Assembly: GCF_001625195.1 (NCBI RefSeq)
Contig: NC_054390.1
Location: forward strand, 1,674,001 to 1,738,000
DNA: 64,000 nucleotides
Origin: Drechmeria coniospora
Lineage: Eukaryota; Ascomycota; Sordariomycetes; Hypocreales; Ophiocordycipitaceae
Reading direction: 5' to 3'
In this document: piece after piece, positions 20,205 through 31,193 of the stretch
Position numbering within the stretch: position 1 is the first letter of the stretch
Layout of the letters: the number at the start of each line of letters is the position of its first letter
The notes under the pieces: model-generated
What the model was told of the DNA's origin: nothing
What the model saw: the letters and a program-made list of their open reading frames with translations, nothing else
Database searches by the model: none
Position numbers and translations under genes: made by a program

Positions 20205-22912
20205 GGGTAAGATTTTCGTTTCCGGTCAGGGCACCGCATCTGGCTGGAGCGGATTGGGGCGTATTCAACGCTGGGGTTACAGCGGACATGGTCTGTGATG
20301 GATGAAGCTCTCCGCAGCCGGACAGTGGCAGGGGACGAGGAATGGATTGCGAAAAATGCGCTTGTGACAGGCCATTCTTCCAGGGTATTTGATTCGGAGG
20401 CACGAGTTCGTTGCAAATGTTGGGTCGGGTGGTCACGAGGAACCTCCGATTGCGAGCGGCCTTCTAGGCATACCAATCAACAATGCGCCCCATGGGGAAC
20501 CCAGAAGCCTCTCTCGTTGAGAAAACCGCGTGCTGCATGCAGATGCACTGGGCCCGAGGGCTCAGAGAAAAACGATACTGCACAAGCAAAAGGCGGGGGG
20601 TGGGTGTAGGGTGATTCCTGGTCAAGTTGTGTACTACCTACGCCATACTGCCTTTTTTATCCCCATTCATATTATACGATGGCAGCGCTCGGAGTACTCA
20701 CGATTGCTTGCTGCCTGGCCGCTTGCTGGCTTGAGCCTCGATAGCTGTCGGCTCGCCAGTTCAAATTCAGACGCATGGACCTTTCGGCTCTGCCATGGCA
20801 CGAAGAGCAATCCACCCGTACGCTGGGAGTTCGCCATCCATGCAGCAAGTATTACTCCGTACACAGAACGGACACGGAGTATCACCCCTCCGTATAGTAT
20901 TGGGCATCCGTACTCAATATGCTTACACGTATGACCATCTGAACGCAGGAAGCCTACCGAATGGCGCCACGCCTGCCACCGGGAATATGCTAGTATGGAG
21001 CGGGCATTAATTCATCCAAAAAAGAGGCGGAAAGGTAGGCCGGCTGGCGCTTTCAGGCACGTCCACGAGGACAAGTACCACTTGAAAGTACTTCCAATAC
21101 CATGATTTTGAAAGGAGGCAGTGCGCAGCTAGTTGGCGGAGAAGGGGAGTACTGAACGGCGACGCAGTGAGAGTGTTTTACTCCGTCCCTGTCTTCGAGC
21201 TGCGAGTGTGGAGACGAACTTCGGCAGCCAGGTGGCTGAGTGAGACTTCGTGCCCGCCCTGTCAATGCCGCCGCCATTGTTCGGTTCGACCAGGTGCACG
21301 TACGCAATGTATCCGAATCCGTACCATGCAAGCACACGTACCCCCTACCTACCTAGCAATTTCTACCGATCGACAAACAATCATTTGCAATATTCGGGCC
21401 TGCTTCGCCCGCCGGGCGTATGGCTACCCCCAGTGGCGGAAATTGGCCATTGATCAAGTTGCACTCGGAACTCGTTCTCGCCTACGACAGAACCAGCAAG
21501 CAACGGGCCAAGAACAGCAGGCATGACATCACCAGGTGCTGATAGTTCAAGGACTCCACTGCCTCGTGAACGTCATGGATGTAATTCTACCCCGTACCTA
21601 CCCTCCTATCGAGTATCGTGAAGATGCAAGCAACTTAGGCGCCGAACCGCCCGCGACCGAGTTGGCAATAGAGTGGAGTGATTCCTTGCTCGAGGAGCCG
21701 ATGCTGGATGGCACAGCCTGCCAGCTTGTCTCTGCGCCTGCACCGACTACCCTCTCCAGTAGCATCCATGCACGCGAAAATGTATAGAGAATAATAGTAT
21801 ATTGGCCCATGATGTCCCCCTCCGTGCTGCTGACTAGCAGGCAAGCTGACTAGCACACTTGCGAGGCACCATGAAAGCCTGCACTCTACCACCTACCCAG
21901 AAACCAACGTCGAGGGTGCCTGATTGATTCGAGCATGCAAAGCTCGTGCTGCGCACGATGGCGTGGGCATCAGGCTTGGTGACCGGTCCACTTCCACATG
22001 TTGCCACACGCAACAGGCATTACACCCATACTGTTAAGTTGTTACAGCGCAGCCCTTGGTGCATGTACGTGCACAAGTAAGTATTCTACTCCAAGTAATT
22101 CTCAAGTATTAATTCGGACGTGGCTAACCTCACCATAGGAAACTATTACGGTGCAGGGGATTTCCTTTTGGCCTCGGTTGATCATCATTCATCCACCATG
22201 GTGGGACACAAACAAGCAAGTGCAAGGGTACTCGTAAGCGCCTGGCTCCCAGCTGGCTCGCGGGAGTATGTCGCAGCTCGCCAATACCGTCTCGGACGGA
22301 GGCCCGCGATCAAAGTCAGCCAGTACAAGTCGAAGATGAGCACACGCCACGTAAGCGCGTACAGTATGAATACGAGTACATGCAGTCTGTATTCCGAACC
22401 TGTACTCGTTCGTGGGGCCTCGGACGTGATGCTTCGTGTGTACGGAGTATTACAGTAAGTACAAGTACGCACATGAGTACGGAGCAGGCAAGTACATTTG
22501 CGAGTACACGTCTAGAGTAATGCGATGCATTCACCCAACGGTTGGCTCATCACATTCACCAGCGAGACGCGTCGACCGAACCTTACAATATTCGGCCAAT
22601 GGTACTCCGTACCTGGCAGTCAATTGCATAGGCAGCCATTGGTCAACCTCCCGAATCCTACGGGCGGTTGTTCTTGATCGGATTGGACTTGGTATTCCCA
22701 GGGACAGATGCGAAATAGGTTTCAAAAATGGGCCGAGTGTGCAATGATATTTCCATCTGCACCCCCATACGCATCGCATCGAAGGTATGCATATGTACTG
22801 TGCTTAATAGCACGGCATTTGCTTGAGAGAACCGTGTACTTATTTACGAGGGGGGCGTTCCCTCCCCACTCGCAAATTGCCGTGGCAGATGAGGATCGGA
22901 TCGGACATCTTT

Positions 22913-22939
22913 GGGGTTAGGGGGGGGGGGCAAGGGGGG
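22913..22939 (+). other. G-quadruplex-capable run
   Basis: GGGG, TTA, a run of 11 G, CAA, then a run of 6 G. Four or more tracts of at least three G with short loops fit the quadruplex rule. GGGTTAGGG inside it is a single telomere-like word and not an array. Confidence 0.6.
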
Positions 22940-23387
22940 CTCCCGACCCGAACAAGCAAGTTCCCGGCCTGCCCCTGTCTCCCGTTCCCTTTTCAGCATG
23001 CATGAGAAATTGGATGGATGCCCTGCCACCACGGTCTAGGCCTGCACCAGCTTCCCGTAGGCCAGTTCGATTCGAATCGGCTTCGCGACTTCTCCAGATA
23101 GCACGAGTCTATGCTACCACTTCATACCAGCAAAGCAGTCAGGTTGCCGTACTACCTTGCGGCCCAAATCTCGACGGAATCAACGACGCTTTCGCAAAGG
23201 ATATAATAGCGATGGCGGCTCAGCCAGCCAGCCTCCTCGACCCCTATCCACAAGTCTCTCGATTTTGTGCCCCTGGCCCCTGATCCAACCAGCCTTACTC
23301 CATACTTACCTACTAGCATCTGCATATTATTACTTGCACCTGAACCCCTGTGCAGTACTGCAGTACTACGTCTAGGTACCTCTAGTC

Positions 23388-23412
23388 CCCGCTCCGTACG
23401 GAGTGCTCCGTA
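23388..23412. repeat. CTCCGTACGGAG palindrome cluster
   Basis: CTCCGTACGGAG is a perfect palindrome and is followed at once by TGCTCCGTAC. It is the densest example of a word family scattered through 20,600-24,000 and again at about 29,660. Confidence 0.6.
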
Positions 23413-24003
23413 CTTGCCAGTATTTTCGCCCATATGCGAGGCACCCATAACGCCACTCCGCCGCTATCTGCACAAAATGCTTGGCGAGACAGAGTCAAGC
23501 AGACCGTCGATCAAGCCTTTCCGCCTTGCCTGGTGGCTATGGCGACTGCGAGGGAGTCTGTTCCAACCATGTAGGCATCGCCGCGCCGTCCATCCACGCC
23601 TTGGATGGAAGCGGCCGCAAAGAACGCAGAGGATCGATCCATCATGATGCCGAACTGGCGGTGAACATGAATGCTTCAGAGGGGCAATTACCCAGTAGTA
23701 GACCTTCCTCTTAGGCCAACGGCAATGTGCTTGGGAGCAAATAGACGGCTCGTACAGTGTACATGAACTCGAGCGGTATGGACCGTACGGAAAGACGACA
23801 TGTTGTCATGGCGGGACAGACGGCTCTGGCTGAGACTGAAACCTAGACATGTCTTACCCGGGGGCCCGCTAGGGTGCGACCAAGTACGAATACAATTACG
23901 CGTTCTCTGCAGGGCCCTCCTACCCTGCTCTCCCAACGGCCTGGTCCCTACGGAGTACTCCATCCGGAAAGCCTCACGAGATCGAGATCGGCAGAGTCAT
24001 AGA

Positions 24004-24021
24004 CCCCCCCCCCCCCCCCCC
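24004..24021 (+). repeat. Poly(C) tract, 18 bases
   Basis: An uninterrupted run of 18 C, 288 bp upstream of the ATG of the NRPS-like gene. The complement can form a G-quadruplex. Length may be unstable or slightly mis-sequenced. Confidence 0.85.
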
Positions 24022-24308
24022 GGTCGAACTTCAAAATGGCGGCCATCATCAAGTATGACATTGACTGTTCGCGCCCCAATCTTCCATATGAGGGAGGGTC
24101 GGAACAGGCATGGGCGGGCGATGGCAGTGTTGGCACACCTTGAGCCATGTCGAGCCTCGATTCGATCCAACTCGGATAAGACCAAGCCTCTCTCCCCCGA
24201 ATCCACAGGCATACTGCTACACGCGAGAGTAATGCTCTTCCAAAGCTTGACACAGTTGCATTCATCTGTCTTGCTAGCTAGCCGGGACAAGCCAGAAAGC
24301 TTCCCGGC

Positions 24309-27300
24309 ATGGCCCAGCAATCGGCCCGCGAGGAACTGTCGGTCCTCTTCGAGGATCTCTACACTCTGCCACCGTCCGAAGTCAAGGAAAACGGCTGGTT
24401 TCGAGCCTTGCAGAACCATCATGGAGCAAAGGAGGAAATTCTTTCGTCAATACCAGCTACCAGGCAGCCCTCGCACCGACCGCTGCACCTCTTGCACACG
24501 ATCCTCACTGAGCTCCCAGGCCCGTGGCCTGTGGTTTCCGTCATCCGCTGTCATTCTCGCCTATATCGCTTGCTTCCGGAGGCCTTCAAGGCTGGCCAAG
24601 ATGTGGAGCTGGCCTCCTTGCTGAGTTCCGTGTCAAGGCTGGTCAGGAACTCCTACAGCTCTCTCGCAGATTTCCTTACATGTAGTTCCGAGCCAGCACT
24701 GCGAACGGCGAATTCGGACAGGTTCATCACCCACCAGGCCCTCCGTGATTTCGTCCTGCAGTTTTGTCTGCCTTCCAAGGAGAATGGACGGCGGAAACCA
24801 GTCGTCGCGGTTGCCCTGCCCAACGGGCCGCTCATGGCAGCCGCCTGTATCGCCGCGGCGACATACTACACGGCGGCACCAGTCAACTCGGCGGCTGGGC
24901 CGGACCAGTTCCGCGCCGATGTCACGCAAGCAGGCGCCAGCTTCATCCTGACAACGGCGGAAGAGTACCAGAAGCTGCAACTGAGCGACTCTTGGGTCCG
25001 CGAAGCCAATGTCCAGGTTTTCTGCCTCGATTGGGATAGGAGACAGAAGATCGACCTGACGACTCCATCCGGAGAGACGGTACGTTGGCAGGACGGCCAT
25101 CAGCAACCGAACAAAGCAGATGACATCAGCCTCGTCCTCTTCACCAGCGGGACATCCGGTACGAAAAAAGTCGTGCCGTTGAAGCTGCATTCCATCGTGG
25201 CCGGTGTTGTTTTTGTCATGGACTCGTGGGGTCTGACTGAGAATGACGTTTGCCTCAATATGATGCCTCTCTATCATGTGTAAGTGCCGACGCCGGCGAA
25301 GGATCTGCAGGACCCCCTCGTCCTCTCACCCACAAGATCTGGCGCGGGCCAAGCTGACACCGCACGACAGTGGTGGGTTGGTGAGAAACATATTTGCCCC
25401 CATCTTCTCCGGTGGCTCAACCGTCTGCTGCTCCGCCTTTGACCCCAATTTGTTTTGGGATGTTGTGGAAGATATACAGCCGACATGGTACTACGCTTCA
25501 CCGTCGATGCACTCCGTCATCCTTGCGCATGCCTCGGAGCGCGCCTCCTCCTTGAAACGATGCCGACTGAGGCTTGCATGCAATGCCGCTGGAGGCCTTT
25601 TGCCATCATTGGCCCGTCAGCTACGCGATACTTTCCATTGTGTGGTTCTGCCGAGTTATGGAATGACAGAGTAAGTACGGCGTCCCCTCCTTGCCCTTGG
25701 CGTGCAATGCGCTCCTTGGCTTCGAACAAGGCTGACCTTATGCTGTAGATGTATGCCCATATCGACCCCGCCTCTGACGTACGAGCTGGAACGTGAAGGG
25801 ACATCTGGCGTAAGCGTCGGCCCTGGGTTGGCCATCTTGGATTGGGCCGAGGCGGCGGTTTCGTCTGGGACGGTGGGCAGGATCTGTGTGAGAGGCGAAC
25901 CCGTATTCCCGGGGTACCTGCTCCCCGACGGCTCGTTCGACAAGTCCCCGTTCAACGCCGACGGATGGTTTGACACCGGCGATCTGGGCTTCATGGACGA
26001 CGACGGTTACCTTTACATCACAGGAAGGAGCAAGGAAGTCATAAACCGAGGCGGCGAACTCATTTCTCCCTTCGAGGTCGAGAACGCCATCATGTCGGCA
26101 GCACAGTCGTCCGATTCACCCATCAGCGGCCGCATCACTCAAGCTCTCGCCTTCTCCGCCTCCCATAATGTCCTCCAGGAGGTCGTCGCGGTGGCGCTCG
26201 TCACCCCGGCCACAAGGTCTCGCGTTGACCTGAGGACGCTTCATCTGGCCCTGCGATCCTCTCTTCAGCAGGCCAAATGGCCCATGCTCATCGTGTATAT
26301 GGACGACTTGCCCAAGATGAACAGCAAGCTTCTTAGAATCGGACTAGGCCAGCGCATGAGGCTGCCTGACCTCGACGACGATATGCCCTACCTCAGACGT
26401 CACTGGCAAGCAGCATGCCCACCCGCCGATGCCGCGATTGCCGTCCCGATAAAGGCTCAGCCAGTTGCCGTGGACGACGAACTCCTCTCGAGAGCTCTCG
26501 ATGCGCTGGTCCCCGTCGATATGAGATACCACTGTCGAAAGCTTCAAGCGGACGGCACCGTCGAACTCTATCTGGCCCCGGCCAACGCCCCTGCCCCTGA
26601 CCTGGAGCCGGTGTTGGTCCAAAGTCTGCAGAAGCATCTGGCCGAGTATTTGCACAGCTACATGGTGCCGACGACGGTTCATCTGATGGCTGAGCCTCTG
26701 CCGACGGATGAGCGTGGCGATGTGGACGAGGTCGAGATCCAGAGAAGGCGGATCCAGCTGCTTGGCGCCACTCTCGATGAGCTGGACACAACCACCCAAG
26801 GCAAGGTCACAAAAGTCTTTGCCGACATCCTGTCAAGGCACCCTGGAGAAATCCCCGCCGATGTGGACTTCTTTAGCCTCGGCGGTGATTCTTTGGCAGC
26901 CGGCCGCCTCCTGTCGGGGCTGCGACGCACCTTCAACGTGCAGCCCCCGGTCGGCATTGTCTTCAACCAGGGCACCGTCCAGGCCATCTCGACACACCTG
27001 GACAAGGCGATGCAGCTGGGTCCCGTCGACGATGGCGAGAACATGACCGAGGGGTGCACCAAGACGCACAGTTCGACGAATCCGCTCCTCATGGCTCTGC
27101 AGCTGGTTCCGCTGGTTCTCGTCTACCCCCTTCGGCGTGCGCTCCAGTGGACCATCTTCGTCGTTGCACTCTGCCATACGCAGAATTGGCCGACAAACGG
27201 GTCGGTCGTCGGCCGTCTGACCAACCTGGTCTTGAGCATTGAATTTTCACGCCTTGTCATTCTATGCGTTGTCCCCTGGATCGGCATCGCCACCAAGTGG

Positions 27301-29598
27301 CTCATCATCGGTCGCTATCGTGAGGGAATGTACCCAATGTGGGGGTCCTATCATACGCGCTGGTGGATGGTGCAGAAGACGGTGAGCATATGCGGCAAAG
27401 GCTTGTTCGAAATGAACGACATGACGAACCGGCTCTACTGTCGCCTTATGGGCGCACGGATCGGGAAGAATGTCAAGCTCACCGACGCCGAAATCGGTGA
27501 ATGGGATCTCGTCGACATCCAAGACAATGCAGTGCTCGCACGCTGCATTTGCCGCCCGTTTGCGGCTGAGGGGAACGCGACCATGTACCTTGGCCGCATT
27601 GTCATCGGCGAGAACAGTTCAGTCGGAACGTCATCCGTCGTCGCCGCCGGGTCCAACGTTCCCCCCAACACCTGCATTGGCCCCAACTCGTCAAGCTGGG
27701 AGATGGACGAGGCCGACGAGGCCAACCGCGACTTGTCATCCAGCAGGGTTCCCAAACCTCACTGGCTGCTGACATGGCTTTTGACGATACCCCTGGCCGT
27801 CGTGGCCTGGGTCCTGTCGCTGCTACCTTGGGCCGCCGGGCTCATCGGCATGGTGCTAAACGAGCCGCAGATGAGCGAAACACCTCTGCGAGACGTTCTC
27901 AGCTGGTTCACGGCTTCCGAACGGGTCGGCTACCACTATCTTGCCCTCGTGCTCAGGACCCTCTTGAGCCCCTTTATCCTCTTCGCCTTCACCGTCCTGC
28001 TCAAACTAGGCCTCGATGCTATCTTCGGCACGCTCCAACCAGGGCCTGCTCACGGTCGCAGTGCCGTTGCCACCTGGCGGGCTGCCCTCATCAATGCTCT
28101 GATGCCAGTCCCCCAGCTCCAGAAGATGACGAACATGTTTGGCCAGCACTACGAAGCGACGTCCGTCGCTCTGCGAATGCTCGGGAGCAAGGTTGGCAAG
28201 CGAGTATACTGGCCGGGTACCGGGCCGGCCATTGGCGATTACCACTTAATCAATGTAGGTGACGACGTCGTCTTTGGCTCGCGCGCCGACCTCGTCACGT
28301 CGGACGGCACCGGCTCCGAGACAATCACCATCGGTGACGGCGCCATGATTGCCGACCGCGTCTGCCTTCTTCCCGGCGTCGAGATTGGCGAGCAGGTAAC
28401 GATGGGATCTGGTGCTCTGACCCGCCGGGGCAAACGGTATGCACCTGGCGGCACCTTTGTGGGCTCCAAGGGCGGTGATGCCCTTTGCCTCTCCACCGGC
28501 CTCAACCGCAACGCGACGAGCATGGCAAAGCAGGCGGGACGGGCGTGCATTCGCCCCGTGAGCAGCGAGGAGACCCTTACGGCCGACCGATTCCAGTCCA
28601 AAAAGCGGCTTGACCGCACCCGCATCCATCAGATAGGTAGCGACGAGACGCTGGCTAACTCTGGCGAGTCGTCGCCCCATTCACACCATCATGGCGGCCC
28701 AGCTCGAGATCCCTGGATGACGTCGGACAGCGACTTGGATGGCAATGCAGGCCCACCGCCGCTATCGTCAGAGACCGTCTCGCCCTTTGGTCGCGCATTT
28801 TACCTCAAGCTTGCCCCCTACCACGTCATCGGCCCGGTTGCCATATTTTTCTACTCCGCTTCCATGACCGTCCTCACGGCCGTGTATTGGAACGTGCCAA
28901 ACATTTCTTCGATCCAGATCGTCGATGTCATGATAGAAAGCCTCGCCCCCCAGCAGGGAAGTTTTTGGGTCGAAGTGGCCATACTCTACGGCCTGTCGGC
29001 CATCATGATTGCCGTCCTCACAACCGTGCAAGCCATGTTGGCCCTCGCCGTCGTCATCGCCTCCAAGTGGTTGCTCCTCGGCCGCCGACAGCCTGGTAAC
29101 TATGACTGGGACAAGTCACCGTATTGTCAGCGGTGGCAGCTGTTTCTCTGCATCGAGAAGCTTCGCCGTCAGTGCTACAGCGGTCTTGGTATTCTCGGTC
29201 TCCTCACGGGCACCAGCTGGATCGTCCTCTACTTCCGTGCACTTGGTGCCAATATTGGTAAGGATTGTGCCCTATTCGCCAGTGGGAGACCGAGCCTTGT
29301 ATTTACCGAGCCCGATCTGATTACGCTTGGCGATCGCGTGGCGATCGATGATGCCAGTGTCGTTGGTCATATCAACACGCGCGGAAAATTCGATCTGAAC
29401 CGTCTTGAAATTGGCGATCGGTGCGTATTGCGTACTGGTAGTAGACTGCTGAGTGGTGCTACAATGAAGAAGGATAGCTGTCTCCTTGAGCATACTCTGA
29501 TCATGGGAGGTGATGTGGTGGAAGAGAGGTGGACGATGCAAGGCTGGCCTGCAGAAAAATACGGCGGGCAACGCACGAAATGCGGTGCGGTCGTATAA
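24309..29598 (+). CDS. NRPS-like synthetase: adenylation, carrier protein, membrane/hexapeptide C-terminus (Pls-like)
   Basis: Three exons (24,309-25,279; 25,371-25,670; 25,749-29,598) give 1,706 residues. Both introns have GTAAGT donors, AG acceptors and CTGAC-type branch sites, and splicing restores the motifs PLYHV-GGL and YGMTE-C. The adenylation domain (about 165-625) has LFTSGTSGTKKVVP (277-290), YGMTE (420-424), DGWFDTGDLG (495-504), GRSKEVINRGGE (516-527) and a C-terminal Lys in NSKLLR (617). A carrier domain has LGGDSL with the phosphopantetheine Ser at 805. From about 870 on, pairs of membrane helices (near 875-900, 921-944, 1096-1126, 1155-1182, 1447-1471, 1496-1536) separate three hexapeptide-like blocks (about 992-1073, 1237-1314, 1591-1683). 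This is the layout of epsilon-poly-lysine synthetase and the NRPS terminal domain family. The adenylation motifs look like acyl-CoA ligases rather than amino-acid domains, so the substrate is uncertain. There is no thioesterase, reductase or condensation domain and no cluster partners nearby. The frame is intact. Confidence 0.9.
25280..25370 (+). other. Intron 1 of the NRPS-like gene
   Basis: 91 bases, GTAAGT at 25,280, AG at 25,369-25,370, branch-like GCTGAC at about 25,353. The unspliced frame meets TAA within the donor. Removal joins ...MMPLYHV to GGLVRN, the expected adenylation-domain order. Confidence 0.92.
25671..25748 (+). other. Intron 2 of the NRPS-like gene
   Basis: 78 bases, GTAAGT at 25,671, TAG at 25,746-25,748, branch-like GGCTGACC near 25,730. 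Splicing joins YGMTE to CMPIS, the conserved A5 motif, in frame. Confidence 0.92.
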
Positions 29599-30206
29599 AA
29601 AGATAAAGTAAAAACGAGTTTCAAACAATTGGAGCAACGACTAGGATACCGACGGTGCATACGGAGTAGGAGCCATATTATGTGAGTCATATCTGCAATG
29701 TGCCAATGACGCCATCCGTATAATCGTGCTACGCCCTACCTAAAGGTGGTGCTCACTACTACATTACTCTACCGGAATAGGTACTTTTCTCCCCTGGATC
29801 TAAAATTACAAATATTCAATAATAACAATAGCTATTGGTTCGGTTCTGTAGGAAACTAGTAATAAGAGATCTCTTTTAATAAATCAAATTAGTATAAAGG
29901 GAGAAAAAGAAAGATATAGTAATACAACTTACTTTATTCTTTATATAATTATACGAGTTGCAATTACATAATATATTTAGGTTTCGTTACTTATAAAGTA
30001 ATATAGCTTAGGTAATATATATATATATATATATTAGTAGTTCTTTAAATTACCCTTAAACTCCTACGTACTCCTTACTCCTTATCGACTTAACCTTTAA
30101 TGTATATATTAATTTGGTTTATAGATATAATCCGTTTTAGTATTCTATTTAGCTATACTTTTATTGTTATATTAGTTAGGTTATTGCTTCTATTAATCTT
30201 ATAAAT
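29599..30206. other. 3' flank of the NRPS-like gene and right border of the gene island
   Basis: A-rich sequence after the stop (AAAAGATAAAGTAAAAACG) is the likely 3' UTR. One TACGGAGTA word lies near 29,660. From about 29,850 the DNA becomes AT-rich, RIP-like and of unknown identity up to the first gypsy LTR. Confidence 0.45.
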
Positions 30207-30377
30207 TGTTATAGTATTAGGCTTAGCCCGATATATAAGAACGGAGGGAACTAAGGGACCTACTAGGAAATATATATATAACTAAAAGCCCTAGTTACTA
30301 AGTAGTTTTCCCTCCTTTAAGTTTTTTAATAAATATTATTAAGAGCCTTAAAGTAATTACTTAGTAACTCCTTAATA
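30207..30377 (+). repeat. Gypsy-X1 5' LTR
   Basis: 171 bp, TGTTATAGTATTAGGC to ACTCCTTAATA, the plus-orientation form of the family LTR seen also at 30,452, 31,023, 38,269, 48,541, 49,061 and 60,895. Confidence 0.85.
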
Positions 30378-30451
30378 TTTAAAAGACTTTACTTATATTA
30401 GTTAAAAGGAAGGAAAAGCCTAACAATTATAAGTTAAAATATATAAAGGGA
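30378..30451 (+). mobile_element. Gypsy-X1 leader, interrupted by Gypsy-X2
   Basis: Starts TTTAAAAGACTTTAC, like every 5' leader of this family, and stops at AGGGA (30,447-30,451), where Gypsy-X2 begins. X1 resumes at 48,713 with the same AGGGA and the next gag bases. Confidence 0.85.
30447..30451. repeat. Target-site duplication AGGGA, left of Gypsy-X2
   Basis: AGGGA precedes the X2 5' LTR and is repeated at 48,713-48,717 after the X2 3' LTR. The flanking X1 leader reads through in the right order when X2 is removed. Confidence 0.87.
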
Positions 30452-30623
30452 TATTATAGTATCGGGCTTAGCCCGATATAGGAGAACGGAGGGAACCAAG
30501 GGACCTACTAGGAGGAATACATATAACTAGAAGCCCTAGTTACTAAGTAGTTTTCCTATCCTTTAAGTCTTTTAATAAATATTATTAAGAGTCCTAAAGC
30601 AATTGCCTAGTAACTCTATAATA
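30452..30623 (+). repeat. Gypsy-X2 5' LTR
   Basis: 172 bp. AAGTCTTTTAA at 30,565-30,575 is exactly complementary to TTAAAAGACTT at 30,625-30,635, immediately after the LTR. The outer part contains the inverted repeat CGGGCTTAGCCCG. Confidence 0.88.
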
Positions 30624-30768
30624 TTTAAAAGACTTTACTTACACTAGTTAGGAGGAAGGAAAAGCCTAACTATTGTAAGTTAAAATAGATAAGGGGAAGC
30701 CTAAAGAAATTAACCTCTAGTAAGTTATAGAGGACTTTATAGTAAAAGTCTATATAGAGTTTAGCCGA
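30624..30768 (+). pseudogene. Gypsy-X2 leader and gag start
   Basis: Leader beginning TTTAAAAGACTTTAC, then the first gag codons, matching Gypsy-1 gag but with the start changed to ATA (AATAGATAAGGGG) and a stop soon after. Cut at about 30,768 by element G. Confidence 0.8.
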
Positions 30769-31022
30769 ATATATAACGATATTATATATTGTATTCTCTT
30801 CCTAGCCTACCCTATACTTTCTATTACGTAACGCGCGGACCGTCTAGGTATATAGGCCGTTCCTTACTACCCTTATTGTTTTCTATTTCTTTTCTTCCTC
30901 CTTAGTTCGAAAATTCTATAGTCTTTATATATACTACCTTCCTACTAGTTAGCTTTATAATATTATTTTTGAACTCTATTGGCCTACCCTTAAGATAATT
31001 ATTTAGTAAATATTAAGTCTAC
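30769..31022 (+). mobile_element. Gypsy element G, left end (probable LTR at 30,769-30,952)
   Basis: Bases 30,769-30,952 repeat 13,966-14,157 and probably are the 5' LTR of G. The following bases lead into TCTAC (31,018-31,022), where Gypsy-1 is inserted; G continues at 38,445. Confidence 0.6.
31018..31022. repeat. Target-site duplication TCTAC, left of Gypsy-1
   Basis: TCTAC here and at 38,440-38,444 exactly brackets the 171-bp LTRs of Gypsy-1. Confidence 0.9.
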
Positions 31023-31193
31023 TGTTACGGAGTCGCTAGGCGACTGCTCTAGGACTCTCAATAATATTTATTAAAAGACTTAAAGGAGGGAAAACTACCT
31101 AACAACTAGGGCTTCTAGTTGTGTGCGTTCCTCCTAGTGGGTCCCTTGGTTCCCTTCGTTCTCCTATATCGGGCTAAGCCCGATACTATAATA
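31023..31193 (-). repeat. Gypsy-1 3' LTR
   Basis: 171 bp, TGTTACGGAGTCGC to CGATACTATAATA on the plus strand (the reverse complement of the coding orientation). Same length as its partner at 38,269-38,439. Confidence 0.92.

Larger units (their letters stand above)
20205..24308. other. 4.1-kb gene-poor unique region with short palindromes and homopolymers
   Basis: Many overlapping short frames, none convincing. The DNA is not RIP-mutated. It is dotted with TACTCCGTA/TACGGAGTA words (for example 20,850-20,905, 22,440-22,490, 22,600-22,612, 23,388-23,412 and 23,947-23,960), a G-rich run at 22,913-22,939 and an 18-base C run at 24,004-24,021. The last few hundred bases are presumably the promoter of the 24,309 gene. 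Confidence 0.5.

Noticed and set aside
20295..22779. Dozens of 60-130 codon frames on both strands
   Set aside because: Overlapping, no shared start context, no domains and no splice-consistent joins; consistent with stop-poor GC-rich intergenic DNA.
22913..22930. Telomere-like GGGTTAGGG
   Set aside because: Single word within a G run; no array, so no evidence of a telomere.
23800..24624. 274-codon plus frame overlapping the start of the NRPS-like gene
   Set aside because: Runs through the poly(C) tract as a proline run and overlaps the real first exon in another frame; not protein-like.
27774..28262. 162-codon plus frame inside exon 3 of the NRPS-like gene
   Set aside because: Out of frame with the adenylation/carrier/hexapeptide protein, Arg/Pro-rich and without recognisable motifs.
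26344..28680. Several 80-160 codon frames on both strands inside the NRPS-like gene
   Set aside because: High-GC shadows of a well-supported exon.
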